Below, in pieces: positions 44,561 to 55,899 of a DNA stretch of 64,000 nt. Source of the stretch: Syngnathus acus. Lineage: Eukaryota; Chordata; Actinopteri; Syngnathiformes; Syngnathidae. The DNA lies in assembly GCF_901709675.1 (NCBI RefSeq), contig NC_051092.1, positions 2,112,491 to 2,176,490 on the forward strand, given 5' to 3'. Numbering within the stretch: position 1 is the first letter of the stretch; every line of letters starts with the position of its first letter. Both the position numbers and the translations under genes were made by a program. Below the pieces are notes generated by a model that searched no databases, was not told the origin of the DNA, and saw nothing but the letters and a program-made list of their open reading frames with translations.

Positions 44561-45371
44561 GTTCTATCGCGCCAGAACACAAAAGGCAACGGGGCGGGAG
44601 AAAAAACCAACGTAGCGAACCCGACAGATAACGAGAGGAAAAGGGAAGTGAAGGTCAAATCTGCAGCGTGGCCCCTTTAACCAGATAACCGACAAGACCT
44701 CCATGGGTAACCGTCTTGCTGTGTTTCACACTGTCACAAATTTGTCTTTAAACTCGTTTCCGGCTCAAGCACATCATCAAAGTATGATAATAAAGTCGCT
44801 GTTTGCAAATCAGGAATTTATTTTTCTTTCCTGGTATTTTTGTGCCTGGTCAGCGCCAGAGGTCTGTTGGGAAAACTGGAATTACCGCCGGAATGTTCCC
44901 GGGCTCCTTTCACTTTAACACTTAAGTTCATCTGGGAGGACTACCAAAATACTTTTCTCACAGAAGCTTTTTAAAAACATCGTTCTGGTGATAATGTCAA
45001 CAATATTACTGAGGCTTGAACGATTAATCGGTTGATGTTACGCAAGACATTTGATTTTTTTTGTTGATTTTTCTCTCTGTTGTGACATTAAATACTAGAT
45101 GAAAAAGTATCGTTAAAGTCAAATGTAATTCATATTTTTATTGTTTGGACCAAAAAGAAGTGATTCACTAGACATTGTTTAAAATTAATTGACCGATTAA
45201 TCGGTCATTGCATTGTCCTAAAAAAAAAAAAATGATTGTAATAAAGTTTAAGTGTGAATTCAAAGCAATGCCTTTGGGGTTAATGAAGCTTTTACAACGA
45301 GGACAGTTCAAGTTCTCTGGTGTCCCAAGTATTCTCTTGTTACCTGATGATGAATATTGAATGAATCTCAG
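44561..45371. other. Divergent intergenic region between lyve1-like and the coiled-coil gene
   Basis: About 0.8 kb. It should carry promoters for both flanking genes, which point away from each other. Two related ATTAATCGGT phrases (about 45023-45042 and 45190-45206) look like remnants of an inverted-repeat element. A conventional ATG-led frame at 44703 has no family resemblance. Confidence 0.4.
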
Positions 45372-45421
45372 GTGATGACCCAGCCATCATAAAAAGCCAA
45401 GCCCTCACTCCAGGGAAGAAA

Positions 45422-47868
45422 ATGCCGCTCCGAGCCAAATCCCACACGGACCTGCGCTCGTCCGGCTCGTCCGACGACGGCCTTGGTAAGTCCCTCACCA
45501 TGAGTGGCGTGCGCTTCGGGACCACAGATTCGCAGGAGGGGGTCAGACTTCTTTCCAGGCCGACCCGAAGGCCACTGAGGGTGGTGAGGCCCGTTAGTGC
45601 CGGTGTGACCTCCAACACATCCTTTCTGCACATCAACCACCTGCAGGGAGAGCTAGTTCGCAAGAGGAAGGTAAGGAGGAGATACAGTCGCCATCTTTTT
45701 TTTTTTGTCACCACAACTGCGGTATTGTGATACCGTGATAATCGATTGTGTGATAATCGGACTGGGCCAAACAAAAACAATGTGAAAATGAAAAATATTG
45801 TTCTTCCTCTGTTTTTGTGGTGTTTGGCGTGGAATCAGGAGTGCGAAGACCTGAGGAAGGAGAACAAGTTCCTGTCGGATGAAATTCGCATGGAGAGGAT
45901 GACCATGCATTCGGAAAACGAGCTCATCGTGAAGAACCTCAGGAGCGTCAACCGAGAGTTGCAGGCACAAGTCAAAGACGTACGTGACCTGCATCTAGTG
46001 AGGAGGTCGTGGCTAGCATCCAATTTTAGCCGCAGATGTGTGTTTTCTAGCTGAAGCAGCGCTTGTGCCAGAGCCAGCAGACGGCGGCGTTATGCTCGCA
46101 GGCCGCCGACGAGGCAGAGGCGCTTCGAGGGGTGGCTGACAGGGGCAGGGCCCTCGCCGAGGCCCGCGTTATCGCCGGCCAGCGAGACAGGGAGGAAGCT
46201 AAGGAACAAGGAACACGACTGTCAGGACGAGTGGAAGAGCTGAAGAAGGAGGTAAATATGCATGCACACACAAAACAACCATCTTTAGGTTTGGTTTGAC
46301 TCAGCTAATATTCTTGTTCTAAAAGAAAACAAAACTCACACCATTTGTCTTCAGCGATCCGACCTTCAGCTCGTTGTGGTTCAGACGGAGAAGAATCTAT
46401 TTGAGGTGCAGCTGAAACTGGAGCGAGCTGTCGCCGACAAGCGGGCCTTCCAGCGGGAGAACGAGGACCTGCAGGAGGACCGGGAGACCCTAAGAGACAA
46501 GCTGCGACATACTACTGATGAAAACCACCAACTCAAAGAGAGGCTAGTAAAATGATACGGCTTAATTGAAACCGCCTCATGTTTGAAGGAAGATGTTAGC
46601 TTCTTAGCCACACAAAGCTAACATCTGGCTTCGTTGTCTTTTACTATGTGTGTAGCTTTGAAAACTTCACCTGCTTCCAAAACCCACACATTTCTTTTGT
46701 TATCAATTGAAGTCAGACCAGAACCAAGACTGGGTAAAGAAGACCATAGAAGACTCGTCTTCAGTTTAATATATGTAGCTCTGTTGGTTTCTGGCTGCGA
46801 CACACAGTAGTAAATCAAAATATCTCGTTCCCAGCGAGGCGGAATGGCAACGTCGAGCCGCGGCGGCGCGGGAAGGGAGCGAGCGAGCCGAGCGAGGCCG
46901 CGAGGAGGCTGAGGCCGAGCGGCGTTTGGCCGAGCGGGAGCGGCGGAACTGGGCGGACGAGTGTCGTGAGTGGAAGGAGAAGCACGGTACGCTGGATGCC
47001 GTGCTGAGAGAGCAGGAGCACATGAAGGCCATGCGACGGGATAAAAGTGTGAGGACGTTGTAGCTTGAAATTGAGTTTTTTTTTTTTTTTTAATAATTAA
47101 GTTTTGGATATTGAAGTAGAGCGAAGAAAAAATGGGTTAAATTAGAATTTCTTTACTTTTGCCAAAATCAAGAAAGTTCTTGTTTTGTATTTTCCTTTTC
47201 ATTTTTACCAAGTGTCAGGTTAACATCAAAAACTACTTCCTGTGCATGACCGAGAGCAACCAACGGGTGAAAATTCTCAAAAATCAAGACGGTACGCCAC
47301 AAAACTTCACGGTGAGATGAATTCTCATGAATTCTTGGAAATAATGTAGGTAGGTTAGTTTAATGGTTACACATGTATTTTTCTTTCTGAGACAGGAAGG
47401 CGACCCAGTTTACATCTCTACTATGTCGAAGGCCAACCCCGATGAATCTGAGACCTCATCCAGGTCCTGCGTCTCGCTTCTCTCGTTTATTGAATTTATC
47501 AACAAATATCAAACTATTGAAATAGAAAAGGAAATAAGTTTACATGTTTATAAGGGAAGTCAAAAGTTCATTTTTACACCAATTAAACTTATCACTCCAG
47601 AACTTCAAATGAATTGAGTTGACCTACCCCTATTTGGCTCCCTCTAGTGGTTAATCCACCTTCCTGCCACGATTCCTCAACCTGGAATTTTGTCCCGCTT
47701 TCCAGGACTATGTTCCGTGTGAGCGCGCCGCACTCGGCGAGGGACGGCGGGCTGGCCCACTTTGACGAACTGCCCCCTTTTGAAGGAGCGCGCCCCGAGT
47801 CGGCGATGAGCCAGCGAGGGAACAGAAAGCTGGTGGAATACTTCTGGATTCCCACGGATCAGGATTAA
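45422..47868 (+). CDS. Unidentified coiled-coil protein, N-terminus probably incomplete
   Basis: Nine exons in phase: 45422-45485 (open back to an acceptor at 45371), 45528-45670, 45839-45979, 46051-46251, 46355-46546, 46839-47048, 47219-47311, 47396-47463, 47706-47868; 424 aa from the ATG at 45422. Open frame continues upstream of that ATG (DDPAIIKSQALTPGKK), so an earlier exon may hold the true start. The protein has a serine/arginine-rich head (RAKSHTDLRSSGSSDDG), a central coiled coil of about 250 residues rich in E, R, K and A, and a compact end (RGNRKLVEYFWIPTDQD). No membrane segment, which argues against IRAG1, the expected neighbour by human synteny. I do not recognise the family. 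One donor/acceptor pair (46546/46839) is chosen to keep the frame. Confidence 0.7.
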
Positions 47869-47923
47869 GTCCTGCAGGGATGATCATTCAGACAAGTGAT
47901 GTCACCGGTATTCATTTACTGAC

Positions 47924-47938
47924 TTTATTGACATTAAA
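47924..47938. terminator. Back-to-back poly(A) signals of two convergent genes
   Basis: AATAAA on the minus strand (47924-47929) would end eif4g2, and ATTAAA on the plus strand (47933-47938) would end the coiled-coil gene 65 bases past its stop. If both are used, the two transcripts overlap by a few tens of bases. Confidence 0.4.
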
Positions 47939-47939
47939 G

Positions 47940-48839
47940 CAGGTGCACAATCATGATTTATGAGTACAATGATGTTCACTTACAATGACTCAGCAGTGTT
48001 TAAGAAGAGACGAGTAGGGGGAGAATGAGGGCACTTGCAGCCATTCACTGAAAGGTTTAAAAAAATAGCTGAATTCATGATGTTGTCAGTTGTTGCATTT
48101 AAATTAAGAGATTATTGCCGTAGTTCGTAGATCAGGAACGGGCTAATTGACTGCAGATGGATGTGAGGCCTTCATTTTTTTGGACTGTGAGCAGTATGTA
48201 ACAATTTACCTCAGGCGGGCGGAATGGGCTTTAAAGGGAAAATGATGTACAACATTGTGGAGCAACCGGAATGCTAAACGTCGCAAGGTAGCTGAAGTTA
48301 CCCATCAGAACAAAAGTTTATTTGTTGTTTTAAATGGTAACTAAAAATCAATCAATTGTCACATTGTTCGTGTAACACTAGTTTAACTTCCCCCCAAAAT
48401 TATTATATATCATGTGAGGCATTTGTTTCTCAAGTGACTAAATGGGGTTATTATTTGAGGAAATACCGTATTTAACACTGCAGAGAGGGTTTGGTGGTTT
48501 AGATTTCATCAAAATGAGCACAAAAGGCCAGCCCCTTAAGAGGTAGAAAGTCACTGCTGATTGGTTGAGAAGGAACTTTGATGCAAAAAAAAAAAGCCAT
48601 GGCTGACTAAACCAAATGATTTTACAACCTTGACGTTTGCTCGGGGGCGAGTTAGTCAAAAAGAGGTAAGTGTTACCAAAAAAAAAAAAGTCGAGTCACT
48701 CCACAAGTGGCCACAGAATGGGAGGAGGAAGAGGGTTTAGACGCGGCAGTGTCGCTCGTTAGTGGTTAATCGATCGATCAATGCTGGAGGTGAGCGCGTA
48801 GGAAAAGGCAAAGTGTAATAATGTGCGGCTGGCGCCTCT
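47940..48839 (-). other. eif4g2 3' untranslated region (inferred)
   Basis: About 900 bases without a supportable coding frame lie between the eif4g2 stop and the nearest minus-strand AATAAA. EIF4G2 mRNAs usually have a long 3' UTR of this order. Confidence 0.45.
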
Positions 48840-51800
48840 TCAATCGCCGTCGTCCTCGGACTCCTCTTCCTCGGCCGTCTCCAACCACGTGAGCCACTGA
48901 TTGACCTGAAGGAAAAGCACAATTAACCTACGTTATGGTGTGTCAAAGTTACTCATAAGAAATAAATTAATAAATTTGGCACGCATGATTCTTTTAATCA
49001 TTGACATATTTTTGGACATACCTGGAACAAAGCTTTTCCTTTCCCAGGGAATTCTTGGGTGATGTCTTCTTTCCATGCAAGGAAGGCTTCTTCTTCAATT
49101 ATCTCCATGTCATAGAAGTGGACAAAGTAGCGCAGCAACATGCCTTGAAAAACACAACGCAATTCAATTTGCATATGGGCCACGTTCATTCTATCCACTT
49201 TGTGTACCTAATGAGGCGTACCTTTGGGGAAGCCGTTGGCGTTGCAGTGCACCTGCAGGGCATAGAGGGCGCTGACCTGTAGCTGGGTGTGGTCGTGCAG
49301 GAACTTTTGCATGACAGGTTTGAAGGCCAACAGCAGTGCTTTCTCCTGTTCCATCTGCTCCTTGGAGGGGGCCGACAGCTGCTCGTCGCCCTCGGGCATG
49401 CACAGCTCCTGGGCGATGTACTGCAGGAAGCTGAGGCCGTAAAATAAAACAAAAAGTTGACAAAAGAGCTTGCGAGGTGCTAGTCAGTGTGAAATAATTG
49501 ATGCTCTTCATATTTGGGGGTCGAGATTTTGTAGCTTTTCCCCCTCACCTGGTCATGAGGATGTTGACGAAGCCTTTGTCAGTGTGGAGCTTGAGGGAGA
49601 TGTTGTCCTTGATCCACTTGTAGATGGACTGTGGAGACGGGTCTGCCGTGATCTGTTTCAGCAGCTCCTTCTCCAGCTTCATCAGCGGGAACAGGAAGCT
49701 CAGGCCCTTGCCCTCCAGGATCTCCAGCATGCGATCCTTATTCTGGTCGATTTCTGCACGGCGGACCAAGAGGGGTTAGGAGTGATGCGGACCGGGAACG
49801 GATGGTCATCGAGAACCTACCGGGCAGCATCTTCTGCATGTTAACTTTGCTCTGCTGAAAGATGTCGGTGAGCCATTCGCGGTCCTTCAGCTTGGCCGTC
49901 TGCTGCAGGCAGAGCAGGAAGAGCGGGAAGTGGGTGCCGTTCTCAAGCGGGTGCGCCAGCTCGGCCACGCTCAGTAGCTCGGCGATGACTGCCCGAGCGG
50001 CGAACTGGGCCAGGTAGGACTTGACCAGGGGCACGTCTGCTTCGATCTTCGGGCACTGGTCCAGGACGTTGAGAAAAGCCTGTAAAATGACAAGGCGTAA
50101 TCATGCAGCCATCATGTTCCTTGTTGGAGACAAGATTTTTGACAGCACGCGCACCTGCATGAAGTTCTCAGCAGTGATGATTCCCTCGAGGCGCAGCGCG
50201 TGGATGAGGCTGCTGGCGTGCTCCTTGTCCTCGTCAGGTCGGTCAAGCGAGAACACGATGATCTTGCTCAGCATCTCCGAAAGGAAGTGCTTGGGGGCCT
50301 TCATTTCACGCACGCTATTGACCGCCTCGCTCAGGTTCTTGCTGGTTAAGTATTCGCTCATGGTCGCCTCCTTTGGAAATCGTACATAAATTCATTCAAG
50401 TTGTGAAAGTTTCATGTCAGCATATCCATTAGACAGGTGCTTAATGAGCCTCTTAATATTCATGGAATACAAATGTGTGTACATATTTTTTTCTGCTGAG
50501 TGTTGTGCTGTGAAATTATTTCTAGATTTCACCAAGAAACGACCTAACTGTAATGAAATTACCTAACTGTAATGAATACATTTAAGGTTCCTCGAGGCAC
50601 CCTAACATCCCTTTGGTAGCACTTCCAAAAGAAGAGTGAAACGATGGTGTGAAGAACACAATGAAGCTGGCCAGTTTTAGTTTCAAGTCGTCACAATGAT
50701 ATTGGTGGACCTACCGTCATCTTCAGCAGCTCCTCCCTGGCAGGAGGTGGTTTCTTGATGGTCTTGGGAGGCTTCTCTTGAATGGGCGGCGGGTTGGTTT
50801 TCAAGCCCAGCTGAGGGGACTGAGGTGAAAGCAGAGGAAAACACTCAATAACTAAAAAAAAAGAGTTGAGTTACAAGTTTGGTCATAGAGCAAATTTATC
50901 TTCTCCCATTTTTGGACACACTCAATGTGACACCTTCTCACCTGTCCCAGGGGTGGGGTTTGCGTGCGAGGGGGCTGGGTGCTGGGAGGCATCATGGAGG
51001 GGATCTGCGGCGTGAGTTTGGGAACCTGGCTCTTGTTGAGGAGGAATGACTGAGCCGGCCGCAGGCTGATCTGCGGGAGGCCACGCGCAGACAACACACA
51101 CAAAAAAAAAAGCCATTTGTCTCACATTTGAACAAACAAAACCACTACCTGAGCACCAACAGAGCTCATGCCCTCAGATCTCATAATCACAGTCAGAGGA
51201 CCACCAACCAGTGTGAGGAAGAGGAGCAGAAGAAGAAGGAGAGAAAGATAGAGGAGGAGAGGACTGGTGGCAGTTTGTTTCCTCAGAATAACGCGTCTTT
51301 TTGTCATCAGTGAGCACAAGGGGGGGGGAGGAGGAGCGCACACCAGCAGGTGTGGCAGAGAGAAGTTACCTCATCCGCGTTGAGCTGTCCTTTCTTGCTG
51401 AAGCGTGGGGGCAAGTCCTTGGACTGGACCTGCTGCTGGGCCGCGTGGTTCTGGCTCTGGCTGAGGAAATGCTGGTTCTGAACCTGCACAGATAGAGAGG
51501 ACAGTCAGACATTTTGGACAGGCCAGAAAAGGTAAAGCGCTCGCTCACCTGGTTGGACTTCACGAAGGAGGACTTGGGCCCGATGTCGAACTGCGATTGC
51601 GGCTGCGGAGCGATGTGGCCGCCGTGGCCGTTGAAGAGCGGGTTGGCGCGATGGCGTCCCATGGTAGGAGAGTACCTGTCCTGAATGACCCCTGGTCCTG
51701 TTCCAATTCCGCTACCTGAGAAAAGGCCGGACGTCAATGAGCAAGTCATAAAACAGGCGCCTTGTATAAAAAAGTAAATTTAGCAAATGAGAACGCGATA

Positions 51801-54800
51801 CAAGCGAGTGTCCCGAATGTTTCCTACCTGGCATTTGTCCAAACATGTCTGCCAATCCGCCGAGCGTCTCCCTGTCCAATTTCATTCTGTTGGGCATGAA
51901 GGGGCTTTCCAGGAAGAAGTCCATCCTCATGCCCTGCGACATAGCTGCTGGGATGAAAATGCCCAAATCCTAAAAGGCATAAAGATGTCCATTAAAAAAA
52001 AAGGAACACTCACAACATAACACACAAACCTTCTGCTCGTAAAAGTGGAGCATTCGTCCAAGACCTACTGACCTTTACTGCGTCCTGTCGGATCTGGTTG
52101 ATCGTCTTTGGTCCGTTGTCGAGGAAAGCTTTGCGGGGGACCCAGTTGTTCTCTCGCAGCTCCACTGTATCTTGCAGCAGGAAGCGGATCCTCGCTGGCA
52201 GATCCTTGTTGTTCATTAAGGATCGCATACGGCCAAAGTACTGAGCCATTAAAGACTGTGGAAAGAGAAAAAGCATTCAGCTTACAGAAATGGGTTACTA
52301 TTAATAAATGCCACAAAAAACTCAACGATTATGTACAATTGTATATACTAGGCCTGTCACAAACAAATACTTTTAGAATCAATTATTCCATGTTATGGTT
52401 AATTGTGCTGTAACTCTTTATACTTGTTGCAATGCGACTGAAGAATGTCACATGCTTTTTCTCAAGACACCTGGTAACTCGTAATTATGAAAACACAATA
52501 TGGCGCCCCCTTGAATGGCTTTGCTTCACCTTTGCTTTTTCATGGTCGAGTCTCGGGCCGACAGTCCTCATTATCTGACAGAGACACTCCAGATCCTCGC
52601 CCATATCCTTAAGCTGGACTCTCTTCTTCTTTTCCAGAAGCTTTAGGGGAAAGAAGGGTCACGCGAGGGTTTCCATGTGGCATCTTTCCAAAGACTCGGG
52701 GAGACGTACCGTTTTGATGCACTTATGAAGGATAGATTCATGGATGAGGTCGAGTTTGCCAAGTTCCCCGATGAATTTAATGTTGCCGAGCATCTTGATC
52801 TTGGCAATGGCTCTCTGCTCCTCCTCCTCAGAAGTAAGAGGGTTGTCATGTTTGTCATAGACTGAGGGATGAGACGAGACGGTCAGTGGGGGCGAGTGAA
52901 ACTGAAATAACACACAGTCAATTCACCAAGTCGACTTACTTTCAACATTTCTGGCGCGGTTTTCAAATTCATCTTGAAGCTTGGAAATTAGCAGTCTCCG
53001 GAAGGTCTGTAAAAAAAAAAAAAGCACACAAAACGGTATTAATTGGTGTGTAACAATAATCACAAATTTCCCCTTCCCAGATTTTGCAGGAATGCCACGC
53101 ACTGTGCTCTGCTTTTGGGAGGTTTGGCTCTCGGTCGAAGGGCCATCAAAGTTTGGTGCGTCCTCTGCCAAACGCAGACATAGCTGAGCATAGAGCGAGC
53201 TATACTTGGGCTCTTCTAGGGCTTTGTCCACAATCTGCAGGACACGGAACAATCGGTCAAGAGCCGGCCGGTGAAAGCGGACGCCGTCCGGCTCGAGCGT
53301 CGCGTGTGCCCGTACGTACCAGCAAGATGATACCTTTGAGGACGAGTTTGGAGTCTACGCCCACGTTCAGGAGCTCAAGGCATAGCTTGTCAAACTTATC
53401 AGGCGTGAGTTTGTTGAGTATGCTGGAAAACAAAGGCGTCAGTGTGACAAGCAAGAAAACAAGTCACCTTCCCATTTCAGTTTTAGTACTCTTCAACTTC
53501 ATGTCAATCACGTTTACAAGAGTGGCACATATGAATGGGAGCATTTGCTTACCCTCTCACTTTCCTGAAGATGGCATCGTGCCGTTCTTTTTCGTTGCTG
53601 GAGTTGGCATCTCGTCTAGTGCTTCGTGAAGGAACCCATTTCTGAACGCTTTGCCCTGGGGTTTTCCCCAGGAACTCGCTGCGGGAGCCCAAAGAAAATT
53701 GAATGACAGTTTCGGGTCGCGGATGTGGTATCAAAGCGTCTGCGATGACTGGTGACATTTCAGGACAAGTGCGGGTTGACGCGGTAACACACCTGTTGCC
53801 GGCAGTCTTGGGATAGTGCTGAGGTGCACCCCTACCACCTCCTCCCCCCGAAGAAGCACTGCATCAGCGAGAACAAGCAAAAGACAAACTAAGATTTACA
53901 ACACAATATGCCTTTATTTGTTACCATAATGAGTAGCAACTGTACACGAGTAAATAATTGCATGCAGCCGATGATTGCAGGAATAAACCATTAATTATCA
54001 ATACATTTCAAAATCATGGATAACTATTGAAATTATATTTCAGCATTAAAAGCATTTGAGTTAAGCCACGACAGGTTCACAGTGATGTACGTATTAATCA
54101 GGACCGTAATAAACTAATAGGACACCAACATTTTGATTCAATTTTTATTTTGGGAGGCTATATTCCCATCCGAGCCATAAACCCGAAATCAAATCATTTG
54201 TCAAAACAAAGAGCCTTTTCCCCCCCCCCCCCTAGAGCTAAATAAAACAGACAGCACCAACTCCATTACAAAATGAAGTTTAAGATGGTCTTATTGTTTT
54301 TCAAACTCACTCACATAGCTGAACTACCATTAGCAGCAGCCCCAATTTTTTTTACTCTGGTCAGAAAAAAAAGTTGAAGATTAAATGAAGACATTTATCT
54401 TTACTCTTGATCTATTTTTTTCTATTTACTTGAACTAATTATCATACCAAAAATGGTAGCGCGCTGTAACTCAGTAAAGCAAACATAACAGTATTCTTGT
54501 TAAATGCGGCAAGCACCTTAATGTGAGTTATAGAGACCCACTGTTTATGCTTGGAGCCTACAAAAGTCCATCTTTGGTTGTGGTGTGCATTTTATCAAAC
54601 ACTGCATCTCACACAGTCGATGGAATGCACAATGCGGTGGGCTTGCGCTGCCATCCACCACCCAGAAGACTCAAATCATCACAAGGCTCGTATCAACAGA
54701 ACAGAACCCCCCACCTCCTCCTCACTTTGCGCCTACGCTGCACAGCCATTTTGAGCCTTTCCCCACATCCTGCTTTGTTCTATGCAGCCGGAAGTGATAC

Positions 54801-54898
54801 GGAGGAGTAGGAGAGGAAAAATAGAAATATAGTACGACACATGAGGATTATGATTACCTGAAACGAGAAGCACCCCCTTCTGCAATCACACTCTCCAC
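48840..54898 (-). CDS. eif4g2: EIF4G2 (DAP5/NAT1), translation initiation scaffold, GTG start
   Basis: Twenty exons (minus): 54898-54858, 53858-53793, 53678-53553, 53422-53320, 53234-53103, 53006-52940, 52861-52710, 52640-52530, 52255-52073, 51969-51828, 51715-51549, 51483-51370, 51070-50942, 50819-50715, 50370-50155, 50079-49821, 49753-49549, 49430-49222, 49143-49022, 48905-48840; 2715 bases, 904 aa (human 907). It lacks the eIF4E-binding N-terminus of eIF4G and drives cap-independent and selective translation via eIF4A and eIF2beta. Seen: MIF4G (about 75-305; GILNKLTPDKFDKL), a proline/glutamine-rich linker, MA3 (about 547-670) and the W2 domain with an acidic end. The start is GTG at 54898 in a GCCAAAGTGG context; no ATG precedes it in its exon and the first in-frame Met is residue 202. 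Mammalian DAP5 is known to start at GUG. Confidence 0.96.
52347..52440. repeat. Interspersed repeat fragment in an eif4g2 intron
   Basis: CTAGGCCTGTCACAAACAAA followed by an AT-rich tail resembles the head of a repeat common in fish introns. Class not determined. Confidence 0.3.
54896..54898 (-). other. eif4g2 GTG initiation codon
   Basis: GTG followed by GAGAGTGTGATTGCAGAAGG, encoding (M)ESVIAEGG, which aligns with the annotated start of vertebrate EIF4G2. The purine at -3 and G at +4 give a strong initiation context. No ATG is present between here and the likely acceptor at about 54972. Confidence 0.9.
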
Positions 54899-55731
54899 TT
54901 TGGCGGCTTGACAATGAAGAATAGTGAAAAGAATAAGGATAACAGGAAGGGAGAGGGGGGGGGAAACGGTGCTGGAGAAGAAAAAGAACCACCGAGTCAA
55001 GAGATGAGCAATCACACAGTGATCACGATCAATAATCCAAAAGAGAATAAATGCGTTTTATTTCAAATTGAAGTATTTTGAAGCTTCCAGTTTGGAGACT
55101 GGCCTCGTCATTGACGAATACGCACAATATGAAAGCATTCATGAGGCAAATGCGCGCATGATGCCGTGTTTATACATTAAATTTCTCGGCGAAAGGTTGG
55201 ACACGATTGACAAAACGTAGAATAAATCATTCGTGAGAGTCTTTGTTAGAACAAAGCACGCCTCCCGTCCCTAGCCGGCTAATGCTAACTGCTAACTCAG
55301 CCGGTTTACGAGACGTCGTAGTTTGCTAAAAAAGCCTTTAAAACAACGAAATGACCGACAAACGCGTATCCAATGACGTTCTAATCGTTGTCAAAATTAG
55401 ATTATGCAAGATGTCTAAAGCGACAACATTTGGTTGGGGTGCATTGACGTTCCAATGCAACGGAGCGGGGTAAATCGGCCGGCTTGGCCGGAGTCCTATT
55501 TCAGACACCACACTCGACCTTACTCTGACAGTTTATCGATAAATTACACCGAAATAGAGTTGTATCAGAGACGCAATGACGCCGTTTTAGCTAGCAGCCA
55601 TCTCGGATGCTAACACGCTACCGGCTAGCGCTGCTAGATAGCAAATTTTCACTTGTCAGCTACCGCGACGCCATTTTGGATCAGCCGGTGCGGCGTTTGC
55701 GTCGCGGGGAGAGAAAAGAAATCTGCCCTAC

Positions 55732-55870
55732 CTTCACCAAGGCAGCGTCAGTTTTGAAAATGGTTTGTGACTACCTTGGAGAAAAAAAATGTAGCAGTTG
55801 TAAAGACTGGGCTTTCTGACGGCAAACAGGTTGGCGACGAGCAGAAAGATGAGCGCACAACAAAGCACAC
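55732..55870 (-). promoter_or_regulatory. eif4g2 5' non-coding exon and promoter (inferred)
   Basis: A donor-like GTGAAG|GTAGGG at 55731 on the minus strand ends a plausible 5' exon; sequence around 55250-55900 is richer in CG than its surroundings. The exon upper end and start site cannot be fixed. An alternative donor AAG|GTAGTC lies at about 55773. Confidence 0.35.
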
Positions 55871-55899
55871 GCATCAATCTCCCCCTTTAGCTCACCCGG

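Noticed and set aside
45422-47868. Calling the coiled-coil gene irag1 because of human synteny
   Set aside because: IRAG1 should end in a membrane anchor; this protein ends in a soluble WIPTDQD segment and I see no shared motif.
50548-50580. Short tandem repeat (CCTAACTGTAATGAA twice) in an eif4g2 intron as an RNA gene
   Set aside because: No C/D or H/ACA box arrangement could be seen; human EIF4G2 hosts a snoRNA, but I cannot find its counterpart here.
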